The notes: generated from the letters alone by a model not told the origin. 64,000 nt of DNA from JAJEFO01 sp009843725 (GCA_965243215.1 CBDEUJ010000002.1:1-64000); one strand, 5' to 3'; positions 54,462 through 62,802 are shown, counted from the stretch's first letter. Program-made: numbers and translations.

Positions 54462-54708
54462 GATTGAACGAGGCTGCGTGGGCGTTTCCGGACCTATGGG
54501 GAAAGTGGTGCGGCGCGTGGTCCTGAAGAAGTCACGAGTGCTGGTTTCGGGGCTGGTGACGAAGCCCTGACGACGGCTGCGACGGTCGATCGGCCGGCCT
54601 GGGCTGGAGCCTTCGGGGTCGGAGTCGTTGGAAGGCCGGACCGGGGGCGGGCCGACGGGCGAGCGGGAGCCTCGGCCGGCGGGACCTGCCGCTTTGCGAA
54701 CGCTTGCG

Positions 54709-55944
54709 TCATGGACAGGGCGCCTCCGGCGAGGCCGTCCGGGGCGGATCCCGGCCCGGACCTGGTCCAGGCCGCCCGGCCGGGATCTCGCGAAGATGCC
54801 GCAAGGGGGCGCCGCAATGCGGACAGGCGAGCGGCTCTGCGGCGTCCTCCGCGCCGCAGGCTTCGTCCGACGCGCCGCTGTCGGCCGGGTCGTGCGGTTC
54901 CGGCTCGGGTTCGGTGACGCCAAGCGCTGCGCGGGCGGCGTCGAGGGTCTTCCTGCGGCAGCCGTTGGCCAGGATTCCGAAGTGGCGGATCCTGTGGAAG
55001 CCGTCGGGCAGGACATGGGTCATGAACCGGGTGATGAACGTGTCGGCCGTGACGGTCTCGACGCCGTACCGGGGCTTCCGCTGCCCGGGCAGCTTCGGGC
55101 GCCGGCAGCGGAACCGCACGGTCTCGCCGTCGAAGCCGAGGATGCGGCTGTCGCCGATCGCGATCCGATGCGTGTATCTCGACAGGTACGCGAAGACCTG
55201 CCGGGGTCCGCGGAACGGCCGCTTGGCGAAGACGACCCAGTCCCTGGCGCGCGCCCGGGCCAGGACCCTGCCGAAGGCGTCGGGATCGCCGCCGTCGCTC
55301 CGGAACACGATCTCGCCCCGGCCATGGGCGCTGGCGAGCTCCTCCAGGAAGCGGCGCCGGAACAGGCTGGCCAGGACCTTGACGGGGGCGAGGAACCGGC
55401 CGCTGCCGGTCTTCCAGTCCCCGGTCCCGGCGTCGAAGCCGCCGTTGGGGACGACGCAGTGGAGGTGGGGATGCCAGAGGAGCCTCTGGTTCCAGGTGTG
55501 CAGGACGGCGGTGCCGCCGATGCGGACGCCGCCCCGGCGGGGATCGGCGGCGATGGTGAGGAGCGTCTCGGTCGCGGTCCGGAACAGGATGTCGAGCACG
55601 GTCCTGCGGTTCGCGAAGGCGATGTTGGCGATCTCGTTCGGGAGGGTGAAGACGATGTGGAAGGTGGGGACCGGCAGGATGTCCCGCGCCCGGGCCTCCA
55701 TCCACCGGCGGGCGGCGGCGCCCTGGCAGGTGGGGCAGTGGCGGTTCCGGCAGGAGTTGTACCGGGGATGCTCGCGGCCGCATCCCTCGCACTGGTAGAG
55801 ATGGCCGCCGAGGACGGCGGTTCGGCACGTCTCGATGGCGGCCATGACCTTGAGCCGCCCGCGGTCGAGCCAGTCCCGGCCCCGCCGCCATGCGGGACCG
55901 GCGCGGCGGAAGATCTCCGCCACGCCGGCATGCTCCTGCGCCAC
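54709..55944 (-). CDS. IS91-family HUH transposase
   Basis: A 411-residue rolling-circle transposase. The N-terminal zinc-binding region has CEGCGREHPRYNSCRNRHCP followed by TCQG. The HUH metal site is in LLWHPHLHCVVPNGG. The catalytic Tyr region reads VFAYLSRYTHRIAI, typical of IS91. The C-terminus has a further CPHCG pair. The start is GTG at 55944, 3 nt after the recombinase stop, so translation is probably coupled. All motifs look intact, so the element may be active. Confidence 0.93.
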   Translation of the reverse strand: MAQEHAGVAEIFRRAGPAWRRGRDWLDRGRLKVMAAIETCRTAVLGGHLYQCEGCGREHPRYNSCRNRHCPTCQGAAARRWMEARARDILPVPTFHIVFTLPNEIANIAFANRRTVLDILFRTATETLLTIAADPRRGGVRIGGTAVLHTWNQRLLWHPHLHCVVPNGGFDAGTGDWKTGSGRFLAPVKVLASLFRRRFLEELASAHGRGEIVFRSDGGDPDAFGRVLARARARDWVVFAKRPFRGPRQVFAYLSRYTHRIAIGDSRILGFDGETVRFRCRRPKLPGQRKPRYGVETVTADTFITRFMTHVLPDGFHRIRHFGILANGCRRKTLDAARAALGVTEPEPEPHDPADSGASDEACGAEDAAEPLACPHCGAPLRHLREIPAGRPGPGPGRDPPRTASPEAPCP

Positions 55945-55947
55945 GGG

Positions 55948-56820
55948 TCAGGCGTTCAGGAGGCGGAAGCCGGTGACCGGATGGTCGAGGGCCTCGAACA
56001 TCTTTCCCGTGGCGCGGGCGTAGGCGCGTGTGGTGTCGGCGTTCCGATGGCCGAGGGCGTCCTGGATGACGTCGATGCTGCCGCCGCGCTCATGCCAGTG
56101 CGTGGCCGTGCTGTGCCTCAAGGCATGGAAGCCGGCGCCCGGGTCGATTCCGGCCCGGTCCCGGGCGGCGTTGAACGCCTTGCGCAGGGCCTCCGCCTTG
56201 ATTGGCACTTCCGGGGACTTGCCGTAGAACAGCCATGTTGCCGGTCGTGGCCAGAAGGTCTGCCAATAGCTGCGCAGGTATCCGATCACCGGCGCGGGGA
56301 GCGGCGCCATGCGTTCGACGTCCCCCTTGCCGGAACGGACGTGCAGGAGCTTCCTGTCCGCCTTGATGTCGGCGACCTGCACGGCGACGGTCTCCGAGAT
56401 TCGGAGACCGGCAGCGTATGTGAGAAGGGTCGCCGTCCGGTAGCGGAGGTCGGGCGTTGCCAGCAGCAGGCGCTCGACCTCCACCTCCGTCATGTGGCGG
56501 GGCAGGCTGCGCTGACGCTTCCGGTTGCGCAGGCCGCGGACGACGTCGGGACGGTCGATCACCTCGCGGTAGAAGAACCGCAGCGCGGAGAGAGCGGCAT
56601 TGGTCGAGGCGGGCGCCAGGCCTCGCTCGATCAGGCCCAGGACCCAGGCGCGGACCTGTTCCGCGTCGAGCCGGTCCGGAGCGGTCTTTGTGTCACGGGC
56701 CAGGTTGCTGACGGTCCGCAGATACTCGTTCCGCGTCGCCAGCGAGAGGTTGCCGATGCGCATCTGTTCGATCATTCGGGCGCGCAGGGGCGACTTCGCC
56801 TTCGATGGGGTCTTCGTCAT
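55948..56820 (-). CDS. Tyrosine recombinase of the IS91-type element
   Basis: A 290-residue phage-type recombinase with a SAM-like N-terminal domain (IGNLSLATRNEYLRTVSNLA). Catalytic residues: Arg in TYAAGLRISE, Lys in VRSGKGDVER, FHALRHSTATH, LGHRNADTTRAYA with the nucleophilic Tyr. The start at 56820 follows AAGGAGACAGACC. Its role in IS91 movement is not established; it may resolve intermediates. Confidence 0.92.
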   Translation of the reverse strand: MTKTPSKAKSPLRARMIEQMRIGNLSLATRNEYLRTVSNLARDTKTAPDRLDAEQVRAWVLGLIERGLAPASTNAALSALRFFYREVIDRPDVVRGLRNRKRQRSLPRHMTEVEVERLLLATPDLRYRTATLLTYAAGLRISETVAVQVADIKADRKLLHVRSGKGDVERMAPLPAPVIGYLRSYWQTFWPRPATWLFYGKSPEVPIKAEALRKAFNAARDRAGIDPGAGFHALRHSTATHWHERGGSIDVIQDALGHRNADTTRAYARATGKMFEALDHPVTGFRLLNA

Positions 56821-56914
56821 GGTCTGTCTCCTTGAAGCCTGACGGTGCGTCGCCGGACCTCCCGGAGACGGGGCCGTCAGTGGAGACAATGGCGGACGAA
56901 GGTGGCCGACAAAA

Positions 56915-56936
56915 CGGTTCAGGTCCCGGCGAACCG
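56915..56936. repeat. Inverted repeat near the right end of the IS91-type element
   Basis: CGGTTC and GAACCG are separated by 10 nt. It lies upstream of the recombinase gene, where the termination end of an IS91 element is expected. Candidate terminal hairpin. Confidence 0.4.
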
Positions 56937-57002
56937 GGCCCGACCCGCATCCGGTTCAGCGATGCGAAATGTCAGGAACCAAGCCAAGGACCCAGATGGC
57001 TG

Positions 57003-57028
57003 ACGAAACTGCTGCGAAGCAGCTTCGT
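57003..57028. repeat. Hairpin: ACGAA-A-CTGCT / AGCAG-C-TTCGT
   Basis: An 11-bp stem with one mismatch and a short GCG-centred loop, just outside the IS91-type element. There is no T-tract. Function is unknown. Confidence 0.55.
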
Positions 57029-57653
57029 TCAATTCGAGAAAGTAGATGACGAAATCTGTGCAAATCGGCAAAGATGGCGAATCCGGCGATTCCTGACAAT
57101 CGGCCTGTTCGCCTATTCGAAGCTGGCAATTTACCAGGATCTGGACCGGAAGGACTGGCCTAGCGGTCATGAACTGGTTGCGCACCGCAACATCCGGACG
57201 TTGCTGGCGCAGTCGGGAGTTTCCGACATTCCGGAGGAAATGTTCATTACCAAGAAGGTGGATGCCGTGTTGCCGGGCATTGCCGTTGCTGCGCTCATGA
57301 CGCCGTCTCCATTCTGTCGTTGAAAAGCCGTCGGCCGGACGCCCTCTCGCCGGACGTCCAAGCCGACGCCGGCTCACGGCCAGACTCCGCTCCTGTCGCT
57401 GAAACGCGCGAACAAGAAGACCGCCGCGGAACGGCGGCGCGTCGGGCGTCCCGGAGACCGGCTTCGGAAAAGGACAGAGATCGCCGGAGAACGGCGTGGC
57501 GCAATTGCCTCACGTCCTGACGAATGTTGCAGGGCCGGAACTTTCGTGCGATTGGGCGGCTGCGTCATCAGGTCGTTGAAACTGTCGCCGGCGCCTTGCA
57601 TGGCCGGACGGGCAGGAGAATTCCCGACATTGCAGACGTTCCCGGGGAACGCC

Positions 57654-57679
57654 GCATTGGGTGGCGCTCCCCCCAATGC
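57654..57679 (+). promoter_or_regulatory. Leader hairpin just upstream of the cold-shock gene
   Basis: GCATTGGG pairs perfectly with CCCAATGC around a 10-nt loop. The stem ends 2-3 nt before the AAAGGAAG ribosome site of the cold-shock gene, so its folding could affect initiation, as structured leaders do for other csp mRNAs. Confidence 0.5.
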
Positions 57680-57696
57680 CTCGAAAGGAAGCGATC

Positions 57697-57906
57697 ATGA
57701 CCAGAGGAACCGTGAAGTGGTTCAACCAGACGAAGGGATACGGGTTCATTCAGCCCGAGGACGGCTCGGGCGACGCGTTTGTCCACATCAGCGCCGTCGA
57801 GAGGTCCGGTCTCACGACGTTGAACGAGGGACAGAAGTTGACGTTCGAGCTCGTGTCCGGACGGAACGGCAGGATGGCTGCCGAGAACCTGAAGCTCGTC
57901 GGATGA
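57697..57906 (+). CDS. Cold-shock domain protein (CspA family)
   Basis: A 69-residue single OB-fold RNA/ssDNA-binding protein. TVKWFNQTKGYGFI carries RNP1 (KGYGFI) and DAFVHISAVERSG carries RNP2 (FVHI). The ATG at 57697 follows AAAGGAAG; an upstream in-frame start at 57661 lies inside the leader hairpin. It is likely an RNA chaperone at low temperature or during growth. Confidence 0.96.
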   Translation: MTRGTVKWFNQTKGYGFIQPEDGSGDAFVHISAVERSGLTTLNEGQKLTFELVSGRNGRMAAENLKLVG

Positions 57907-58333
57907 CGTCATCGCCCCTGTCTGGCTGAAGGGATGCCACGCAACCCGTCGAACGGTGTCCGGGCCGCGTTCGCCACGATCGCCGGCGGCTCGGCGTTGA
58001 AATTTCCTGGCCGGCGGGACGGCCCTGGCCCCGTTCCGGCCGGCAGCGTCGCCATTTCGCCGCCAGCAGACGGCCGGTGACAGAAGATGTCACAGTGTCG
58101 AATCCATCGAGAGTCCATTTGATTACGGCGGAAGTGAGAGCTGGATGCCAGGTTCGCAGAAAGCCTTTGCATGCGGGACTTGGACACCCTTCTGAAGGCG
58201 ATTCCACGTCGAAGTCATGAAACCGGAAAGATGAGCGTGGGAGTGATCCGATTGCTTCACCGCCAACACGTTTGGCAAAGATGTGGAGATTCCTTGCCGA
58301 TGGGAAAGTCCGTGGCAGGCCGCTTCCCGGAAT
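57907..58333. other. Convergent intergenic region, no gene seen
   Basis: About 430 nt between the csp gene and the convergent MFS exporter gene. No coding signature and no clear terminator were found. Confidence 0.5.
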
Positions 58334-59608
58334 CTAGCAACCTGGGCGAGGATCAAGGCCCTTGCCAAGCGCAGGCCATGTCATGACGGACACCAGGAAC
58401 ACGCCAGCCGCCGACACGTAGAACGGGAGGGCTATCGCAAGGCTCCTCCCTACGGTTTCTTCGGTGACCCTCACGATCAATCCGCACCCGAGTATGCCCA
58501 CCGGCATGAGGGCCCATGCCGTGAGCCGGTACAGGCTGTTGATGCGCCCCCGCATCCGGTCTGGCAAGGCGCGCTGCCGAAACGAGACCGACACCGTGTT
58601 CCACACCAGGCCGCTGAAGTTGAACAGGAAGTACACAAGCGCAAGACTCCATGTGTCTGGCGCGACAGCCATGCAGAGGAAGCTCGGCGTGGAGAACAGC
58701 AAGGCATACCGGGCGGTACGTCCTGGTCCCAGCGTTGCAACGATCCTGTTGCCGAACCAGCCGCCGAACGCGCCGCCCAAGGCGCCGATCGCGAGCACGG
58801 AACCGTAGTCGAACGACGATCCACCGAGGTTTTCCTGAACGTGAAGGATCAAGGCCGTCAGCGCCATCATGAAGAAGAGGTTCCACGCCCCGGCCACCGC
58901 CGCCAGCTTCAGGAGGAAGTCGTGCGAATGCAGGAATCCGCCGGCCTCCCGGATGTCCTGCCACCACGTGGATTGACGCTTCTTCAACGTGAAGGCGCCG
59001 CGAACCCTGAGGAACGCCGCCGCTCCAAAGGCGTAAAGGAGACCCGCGGCGGCAAAGGGCATGTAGGGAGCCCAAAGAAGCATGGCGCCGCCCAGCATCG
59101 GCCCGACAAGCGAGTTGCAAAGCAGTTCCGCGGCCCAGTTCCGGCCGTTGGCCTTCTCCAGCGAACCGGATCGCACGAGCGAGGGCAGGATCGTCTGCAT
59201 GGAATTGTCGCGGACGACCTCCAGCATTCCGGCGAGAAGGGCGGAGATGACCAGCGCGGCATAGACCGGAATCGAGCTGACGCCGAAAACTGCCGGGGGC
59301 CCGAACGGGACCTTCAGGCAAACCAGTCCGGAAAATGCGGCCAGAAGAAGAAACCGCGAGATGTCGGCAGCCATGATCAGGCGCTTGCGGTTGAAGCGGT
59401 CCGCGATCACGCCCGCGAAGACTGCGAAGCCCAGCCAGCCGACACGGACCGTGAACGGCACTGCCGCAATGAGAATGGCATCCCGGGTGAGCAGTGACGC
59501 GGTCCAGGCCCAGCAAACCAGAAGAATGCCGTCGCCGACGTTGGTCGACGCGGTCGAGATCAGGGAACGCCTGAATGCCGCCGGCAGGATGTCATCACTG
59601 TTTTGCAT
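58334..59608 (-). CDS. MFS exporter (MFS_3 / EntS-like)
   Basis: A 424-residue inner-membrane transporter with about twelve helices. VFAGVIADRFNRKRLIMAADISRF is the conserved cytoplasmic loop, and LPSLVRSGSLEKANGRN with RMRGRINSLYRL fits the MFS_3 group that includes the enterobactin exporter EntS. No siderophore genes are adjacent, so the cargo is unknown. The start at 59608 (MQNSDDILP) has only a weak ribosome site. Confidence 0.88.
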   Translation of the reverse strand: MQNSDDILPAAFRRSLISTASTNVGDGILLVCWAWTASLLTRDAILIAAVPFTVRVGWLGFAVFAGVIADRFNRKRLIMAADISRFLLLAAFSGLVCLKVPFGPPAVFGVSSIPVYAALVISALLAGMLEVVRDNSMQTILPSLVRSGSLEKANGRNWAAELLCNSLVGPMLGGAMLLWAPYMPFAAAGLLYAFGAAAFLRVRGAFTLKKRQSTWWQDIREAGGFLHSHDFLLKLAAVAGAWNLFFMMALTALILHVQENLGGSSFDYGSVLAIGALGGAFGGWFGNRIVATLGPGRTARYALLFSTPSFLCMAVAPDTWSLALVYFLFNFSGLVWNTVSVSFRQRALPDRMRGRINSLYRLTAWALMPVGILGCGLIVRVTEETVGRSLAIALPFYVSAAGVFLVSVMTWPALGKGLDPRPGC

Positions 59609-60507
59609 CGGCGTCACGCGCGGTTGTCGCCGCCTTGGAATCACGCACAGCCTGTTCCCGTTGCCGAAGTCCCCGGCAGGCCGGCACGGAACCATGAGTC
59701 GTTCTCCCGCTGCCCGAAGTCAAGAGATTCCCTTCATCCGGCGAGCATGGCGGCGAGAAGGCAACGTGCTGCCAAGATCGAGACATTGGCAAGGACAAGC
59801 GGAAGTGTCGTGCCCACGAATTCGAATGTCCTCAGCCTCCCTTTCAACAATCGCTTCCTTTGCTGAGCTGGGCAACGGGAGCAGGGCGAACATCGAGGCA
59901 AACAAGCGCGGGATTCTCCCGGAAGGGGCTTGTTCGTCACACTTTCAACACCTCTGGTTCAATGGATGTGCCGTGCAACGCCGCACCGCAACTCGAGATT
60001 GGGCGACCGCCGACGGACACGTTCGGAGGTGACCCCTTGGCGAGCGCCAGGCACGATGGCATGGGGTCACCAGGCACTGTCGCGATGCGTGGGGCCACGA
60101 AACTTCCAGTTCAATCAGCGTTCCAATTTGCCTTCGAGTCAGCTTTCCAAGTTTCGTCTTGCATCGGTTGAAGCCAACGCCGATGGCACAATTCGCCGAT
60201 GTCGAGAGGAATCGCGTGTCCGAACGCGCCCGGCAATGACTTGTCTTTGCCGGTGCCTTGAAAGGGAAACCGGGACGACCGGAGGGAGTGCCGGATCGGC
60301 CGTGCCTTGACGGGAGGGAAGACGGAACCCACCGGTTTCCCCGGCGCGTCGCCATACGGTCTGCCATTGCAAGGGCGACAGGGTTGCCCAGGTCTGCGCC
60401 GCAGGCTGTCATTCAGGCGCGGGGACAGGGAACCGGTTGTCAGCGTGAAGTCCGGCACGGGTCCGGGCAGGATCCCGGACAAGGCTGGGAGCAATGGAGC
60501 AAGACGG
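59609..60507. other. About 900 nt without a supported gene
   Basis: Upstream DNA of the MFS gene. It holds a hairpin (AACAAGC at 59901-59907 with GCTTGTT at 59929-59935) and a partial copy of the GAAACTTCCAGTT repeat near 60098. Several open frames are Arg/Ser-rich shadows. Confidence 0.4.
60095..60115. repeat. GCCAcGAAACTTCCAGTT repeat, degenerate copy
   Basis: Shares GCCAYGAAACTTCCAGTT with the copy near 61758. In this copy the second palindrome arm is degraded. Confidence 0.45.
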
Positions 60508-60906
60508 ATGAATCGACCGGACGCACCGGTGGCCGGGCGGAAGGGCCGGGACGTGGCGATCGAGCTTTGACGCTGCTTCGACGAGAGGCGGTTCCGGGAT
60601 GCCTTGCCGCTGCTGTCCGAGGACTTCGAGGCTCATTGGCCGAACACCCGGGAGCGCATCCCCGGCCCCGGGAACTTCATCGATCTCAACGAAAGCCATC
60701 CGGGCGACTGGCGCTGCTCGGTCCGGCGAATCGACGGGTGCGCCGACACCGTGGTGACCGTGACGAAAATCAGCGAGGGCGAGACCTCCCTGTTCGCGGT
60801 GTCGTTCCTTGAAGTGCGGCACGGCCGGATTGCCAGGGCGGAGGGGTGTTTCGCGGAGAACGGCCCTCCGCCGTTTGACCGCTCGGGTTTCGCCGAGCGC
60901 TGCTGA
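60508..60906 (+). pseudogene. NTF2/SnoaL-like gene interrupted by an in-frame TGA
   Basis: From the ATG at 60508 (MNRPDAPVAGRKG) the frame reads into DVAIEL, then TGA at 60568-60570, then continues in the same frame RCFDERRFRDALPLLSEDFE and on to a normal NTF2-like body (CADTVVTVTKISEG, VSFLEVRHGRIARAEGCFAE). The two sides fit one protein, so the TGA most likely broke a working gene. Re-initiation at a TTG near 60604 could give a 100-residue product lacking the first helix. SnoaL-like proteins bind small ligands; no function can be assigned. Confidence 0.65.
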
Positions 60907-61313
60907 TCGGCGATGCGCCTCCGTGGCTCGCCTGCGTTGCGTCGATCCTCTCCCCCGCCGTCAGGCGATCCGGCACCAATGTCGCGAAAGCCGGAGTCAG
61001 GTCACGGATGTACGTGGCCGGCATTGACGGGCAGCGAAGCCCTGGAAACCGGCAGCGCAAGCGGGAATGGCGGAAACCGCCTGCCGTGTGCGGGCGGACG
61101 CAGGTGCACGAGGCCTCAATTCGGCAGGTCTTTTCGGGGCTGTCACCAGGATCCCGTTCCGCCTGGCGGCGCTTTCAGCCGGACGCGCCACGCTTCGTCC
61201 CGAGGTCACCCGTGCGCCCTTACCTTGCCATGCCGCCTGCGCCCTGTCACGCGTTTTCTGCGGCCAGCTCCGGAAGTTGCGGGCGGCTGAATGCCACAAG
61301 GGAGATATCCGGA
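60907..61313. other. Spacer, no gene supported
   Basis: About 400 nt between the NTF2-like pseudogene and the small ORF at 61314. Open frames are Arg-rich and lack recognisable features. Confidence 0.45.
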
Positions 61314-61397
61314 ATGACGGGAACGAGCGAGGCACGAATCGCCGAGGTGCTGGAGCGCATCGACGGCAACCTGGGACGCATTGCGGACGTCCTTTAG
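61314..61397 (+). CDS. Small ORF 1 (27 residues), coupled to small ORF 2
   Basis: MTGTSEARIAEVLERIDGNL followed by GRIADVL, then TAG. It is amphipathic with heptad-like Ile/Leu spacing. A GGGAG site lies about 10 nt upstream. The same frame continues past the TAG into a second peptide-like stretch. Either this is one of two coupled miniproteins or the first half of a single broken gene of about 61 codons. No family is recognised. Confidence 0.4.
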   Translation: MTGTSEARIAEVLERIDGNLGRIADVL

Positions 61398-61406
61398 GAG
61401 GGCGGT

Positions 61407-61499
61407 TTGAACGACATTGCCGACGCGTTCACGATCATCGCCATGGCGGTCACGGGCATAGAGCCCGAACTCGAGGACGAGGACCTGCCGGAGCACTGA
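61407..61499 (+). CDS. Small ORF 2 (30 residues, TTG start), acidic tail
   Basis: From the TTG at 61407 it reads NDIADAFTIIAMAVTGIEPE then LEDEDLPEH. Its ribosome site GGAGGG overlaps the TAG of ORF 1 (TAGGAGGGCGGTTTG), a classic layout for translational coupling. It has a hydrophobic core followed by a strongly acidic C-terminus. It is in the same frame as ORF 1, so read-through or a nonsense mutation is an alternative. Confidence 0.35.
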   Translation: MNDIADAFTIIAMAVTGIEPELEDEDLPEH

Positions 61500-61923
61500 G
61501 AGCGCGGCGGACCGGCCGGAATGGTCCGGGCCGCCGGACGCGGAACGGTTCGCGACCGGTCGTGTTGACCATGCGGGCACGTCCGGAAGAGGGCCGCGTG
61601 TCCGCACCTTGTCAACACGCCGAAAGTTGCCGGGAGGCCACGCAGGGCCGCTTCAGACCACGTCTCCAGGCGTCTCCGGCGAGGATTGGCGACAAGCGCC
61701 ATCGTGGCGCGGGACAGAGCGGAACACGTGGGGTCGGGCAACGCACCGAGGACGTCTTGCCATGAAACTTCCAGTTTCAGTGGCAAGCGATTCCGATGCC
61801 GTATCTGTATGCAGACCCCAATCGTTTCAGTCGTGAGGAATGCGATCATAGTCTAGCCGAACCGACCGGCCATTCATGGCTTTACATGCAAGGCACGGCG
61901 GGGTGTCCGGCGATGACGTGCCG
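61500..61923. other. Non-coding stretch with a 17-nt palindrome
   Basis: About 420 nt with no supported gene. It holds the perfect palindrome TGAAACT-TCC-AGTTTCA near 61765. Confidence 0.45.
61763..61785. repeat. TGAAACTTCCAGTTTCA palindrome, full copy
   Basis: Perfect 7-bp arms around TCC, preceded by GCCA. A degenerate copy lies 1.67 kb away near 60098. It could be an operator or a small repeated mobile element. Confidence 0.55.
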
Positions 61924-62079
61924 TCAATGCCGTTCGAGGGTTTCCGTGTGATGCCATGTCGGATCCTGCATCTGGCGACGGACACCGATCGCAAGTACCG
62001 ACCTTAGGTCGCTGACCCGTTTGCCGACGGCGTCGATCGCCTGACCGGCTTCATTCACTCCTTCACGGCAGCCGTTCAT
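61924..62079 (-). CDS. Possible 51-residue ORF coupled to the WYL regulator
   Basis: Its ATG overlaps the regulator stop as ATGA (62076-62079). It reads MNGCREGVNEAGQAIDAVGK and on to HTETLERH. The overlap is the only support; there is no family match and it may be chance. Confidence 0.2.
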   Translation of the reverse strand: MNGCREGVNEAGQAIDAVGKRVSDLRSVLAIGVRRQMQDPTWHHTETLERH

Positions 62080-62783
62080 CCATGCCCGACCGCGCCCGGG
62101 TAGTCCGGCGACCAGCCCTCCAGGGTCCGCCATTGTTCCCGGAGAGTCTTCCCGGCGTCGGCAAAGCTCTCGCCGGTCGGGACGATCTCCTCGAACCAGT
62201 CGACCCGGAAGTGCCGGAACGACTGCCGCAGCTCGCACCAGGCGGCGAGGACCGTCGCGTCCGGGTAGTAGATCAGGCACAGCGGGCGCAGCCGCCGGCG
62301 CGTCACGCGCCCGTTGCGGTCGCGATACCGGGCGTCGATCCCGGTTTCCGTGTCGACGGCATCGCGAACGGTCCTGAGCACGTCCATCCGGGCGTCCGGC
62401 GCCCCGGCCTGCGAAACGAGACGTCGCGGGTCCTCCGCATCACCGGCAACCTGCCTGGCGACGACGAGCTTCGATTCCGCCTTGGCGGCGGCGCCGATCA
62501 ACGCGCCGTCCCCGGTCCGGCCGAGCATCCTGAGGCCGGCGAGGACGGCCTCCGCCTCTTCCTTCGTGAAGGCGAGCGGCGGCAGGTCGTAGCCGCGCCG
62601 CATCACGTAGCCGACGCCGGCCTCGCCTTCCACGGGGACGCCCATCGCCTGCAGCGAGGCGCAGTCCCGGTATATGGTGCGCAGGCTGACCTCCAGCGCT
62701 TCCGCGATCTCCCTCCCCGTCATGGCGCGCCGGGACCGGCGCAGGATCTGCACAAGCTCGAAGAGGCGGTCGATGCGGGACAT
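62076..62783 (-). CDS. HTH/WYL-domain transcriptional regulator (YafY-like)
   Basis: A 235-residue regulator. The N-terminal winged HTH is MSRIDRLFELVQILRR...MTGREIAEALEVSLRTIYRD, then GVGYVMRRGYDLPPLAFTKE, and a C-terminal WYL region LCLIYYPDATVLAAWCELRQ with RHFRVDWFEEI. WYL domains sense ligands, often nucleic-acid-like. The start is 62783. It diverges from the MATE gene across 83 bp that hold a palindromic candidate operator, so it probably regulates that exporter and itself. Confidence 0.9.
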   Translation of the reverse strand: MSRIDRLFELVQILRRSRRAMTGREIAEALEVSLRTIYRDCASLQAMGVPVEGEAGVGYVMRRGYDLPPLAFTKEEAEAVLAGLRMLGRTGDGALIGAAAKAESKLVVARQVAGDAEDPRRLVSQAGAPDARMDVLRTVRDAVDTETGIDARYRDRNGRVTRRRLRPLCLIYYPDATVLAAWCELRQSFRHFRVDWFEEIVPTGESFADAGKTLREQWRTLEGWSPDYPGAVGHG

Positions 62784-62802
62784 TTCGAGATCCAGACTCT
62801 GC

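Larger units (their letters stand above)
54470..56920 (-). mobile_element. IS91-type element with HUH transposase and tyrosine recombinase
   Basis: A two-gene unit: a tyrosine recombinase followed 3 nt later by an IS91 transposase, both on the minus strand. This pairing is known in IS91-family elements. The 3' side of the transposase gene faces GAAC at 54466-54469, matching the IS91 rule that the origin end abuts GAAC or CAAG. The left boundary at 54470 is inferred from that. The right boundary is uncertain and placed near the CGGTTC/GAACCG inverted repeat at 56915-56936. IS91 elements make no target duplication, so none was expected. Confidence 0.75.
56937..57696. other. Region between the IS91-type element and the cold-shock gene; no gene called
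   Basis: A plus-strand frame at about 56980-57323 (ending AVLPGIAVAALMTPSPFCR) reads more protein-like than most shadows, including FLTIGLFAYSKLAIYQDLD, but has no recognised domain and no good start. It may be the end of a gene cut by the insertion. The rest is unremarkable until the leader hairpin at 57654. Confidence 0.35.

Noticed and set aside
54628..56835. 735-codon plus-strand frame
   Set aside because: Antisense to the IS91 transposase and recombinase, both with intact catalytic motifs.
61395..61397. TAG as an amino-acid-coding (recoded) stop
   Set aside because: Not excluded, but a coupled-ORF or nonsense-mutation explanation is simpler and no recoding signal was seen.
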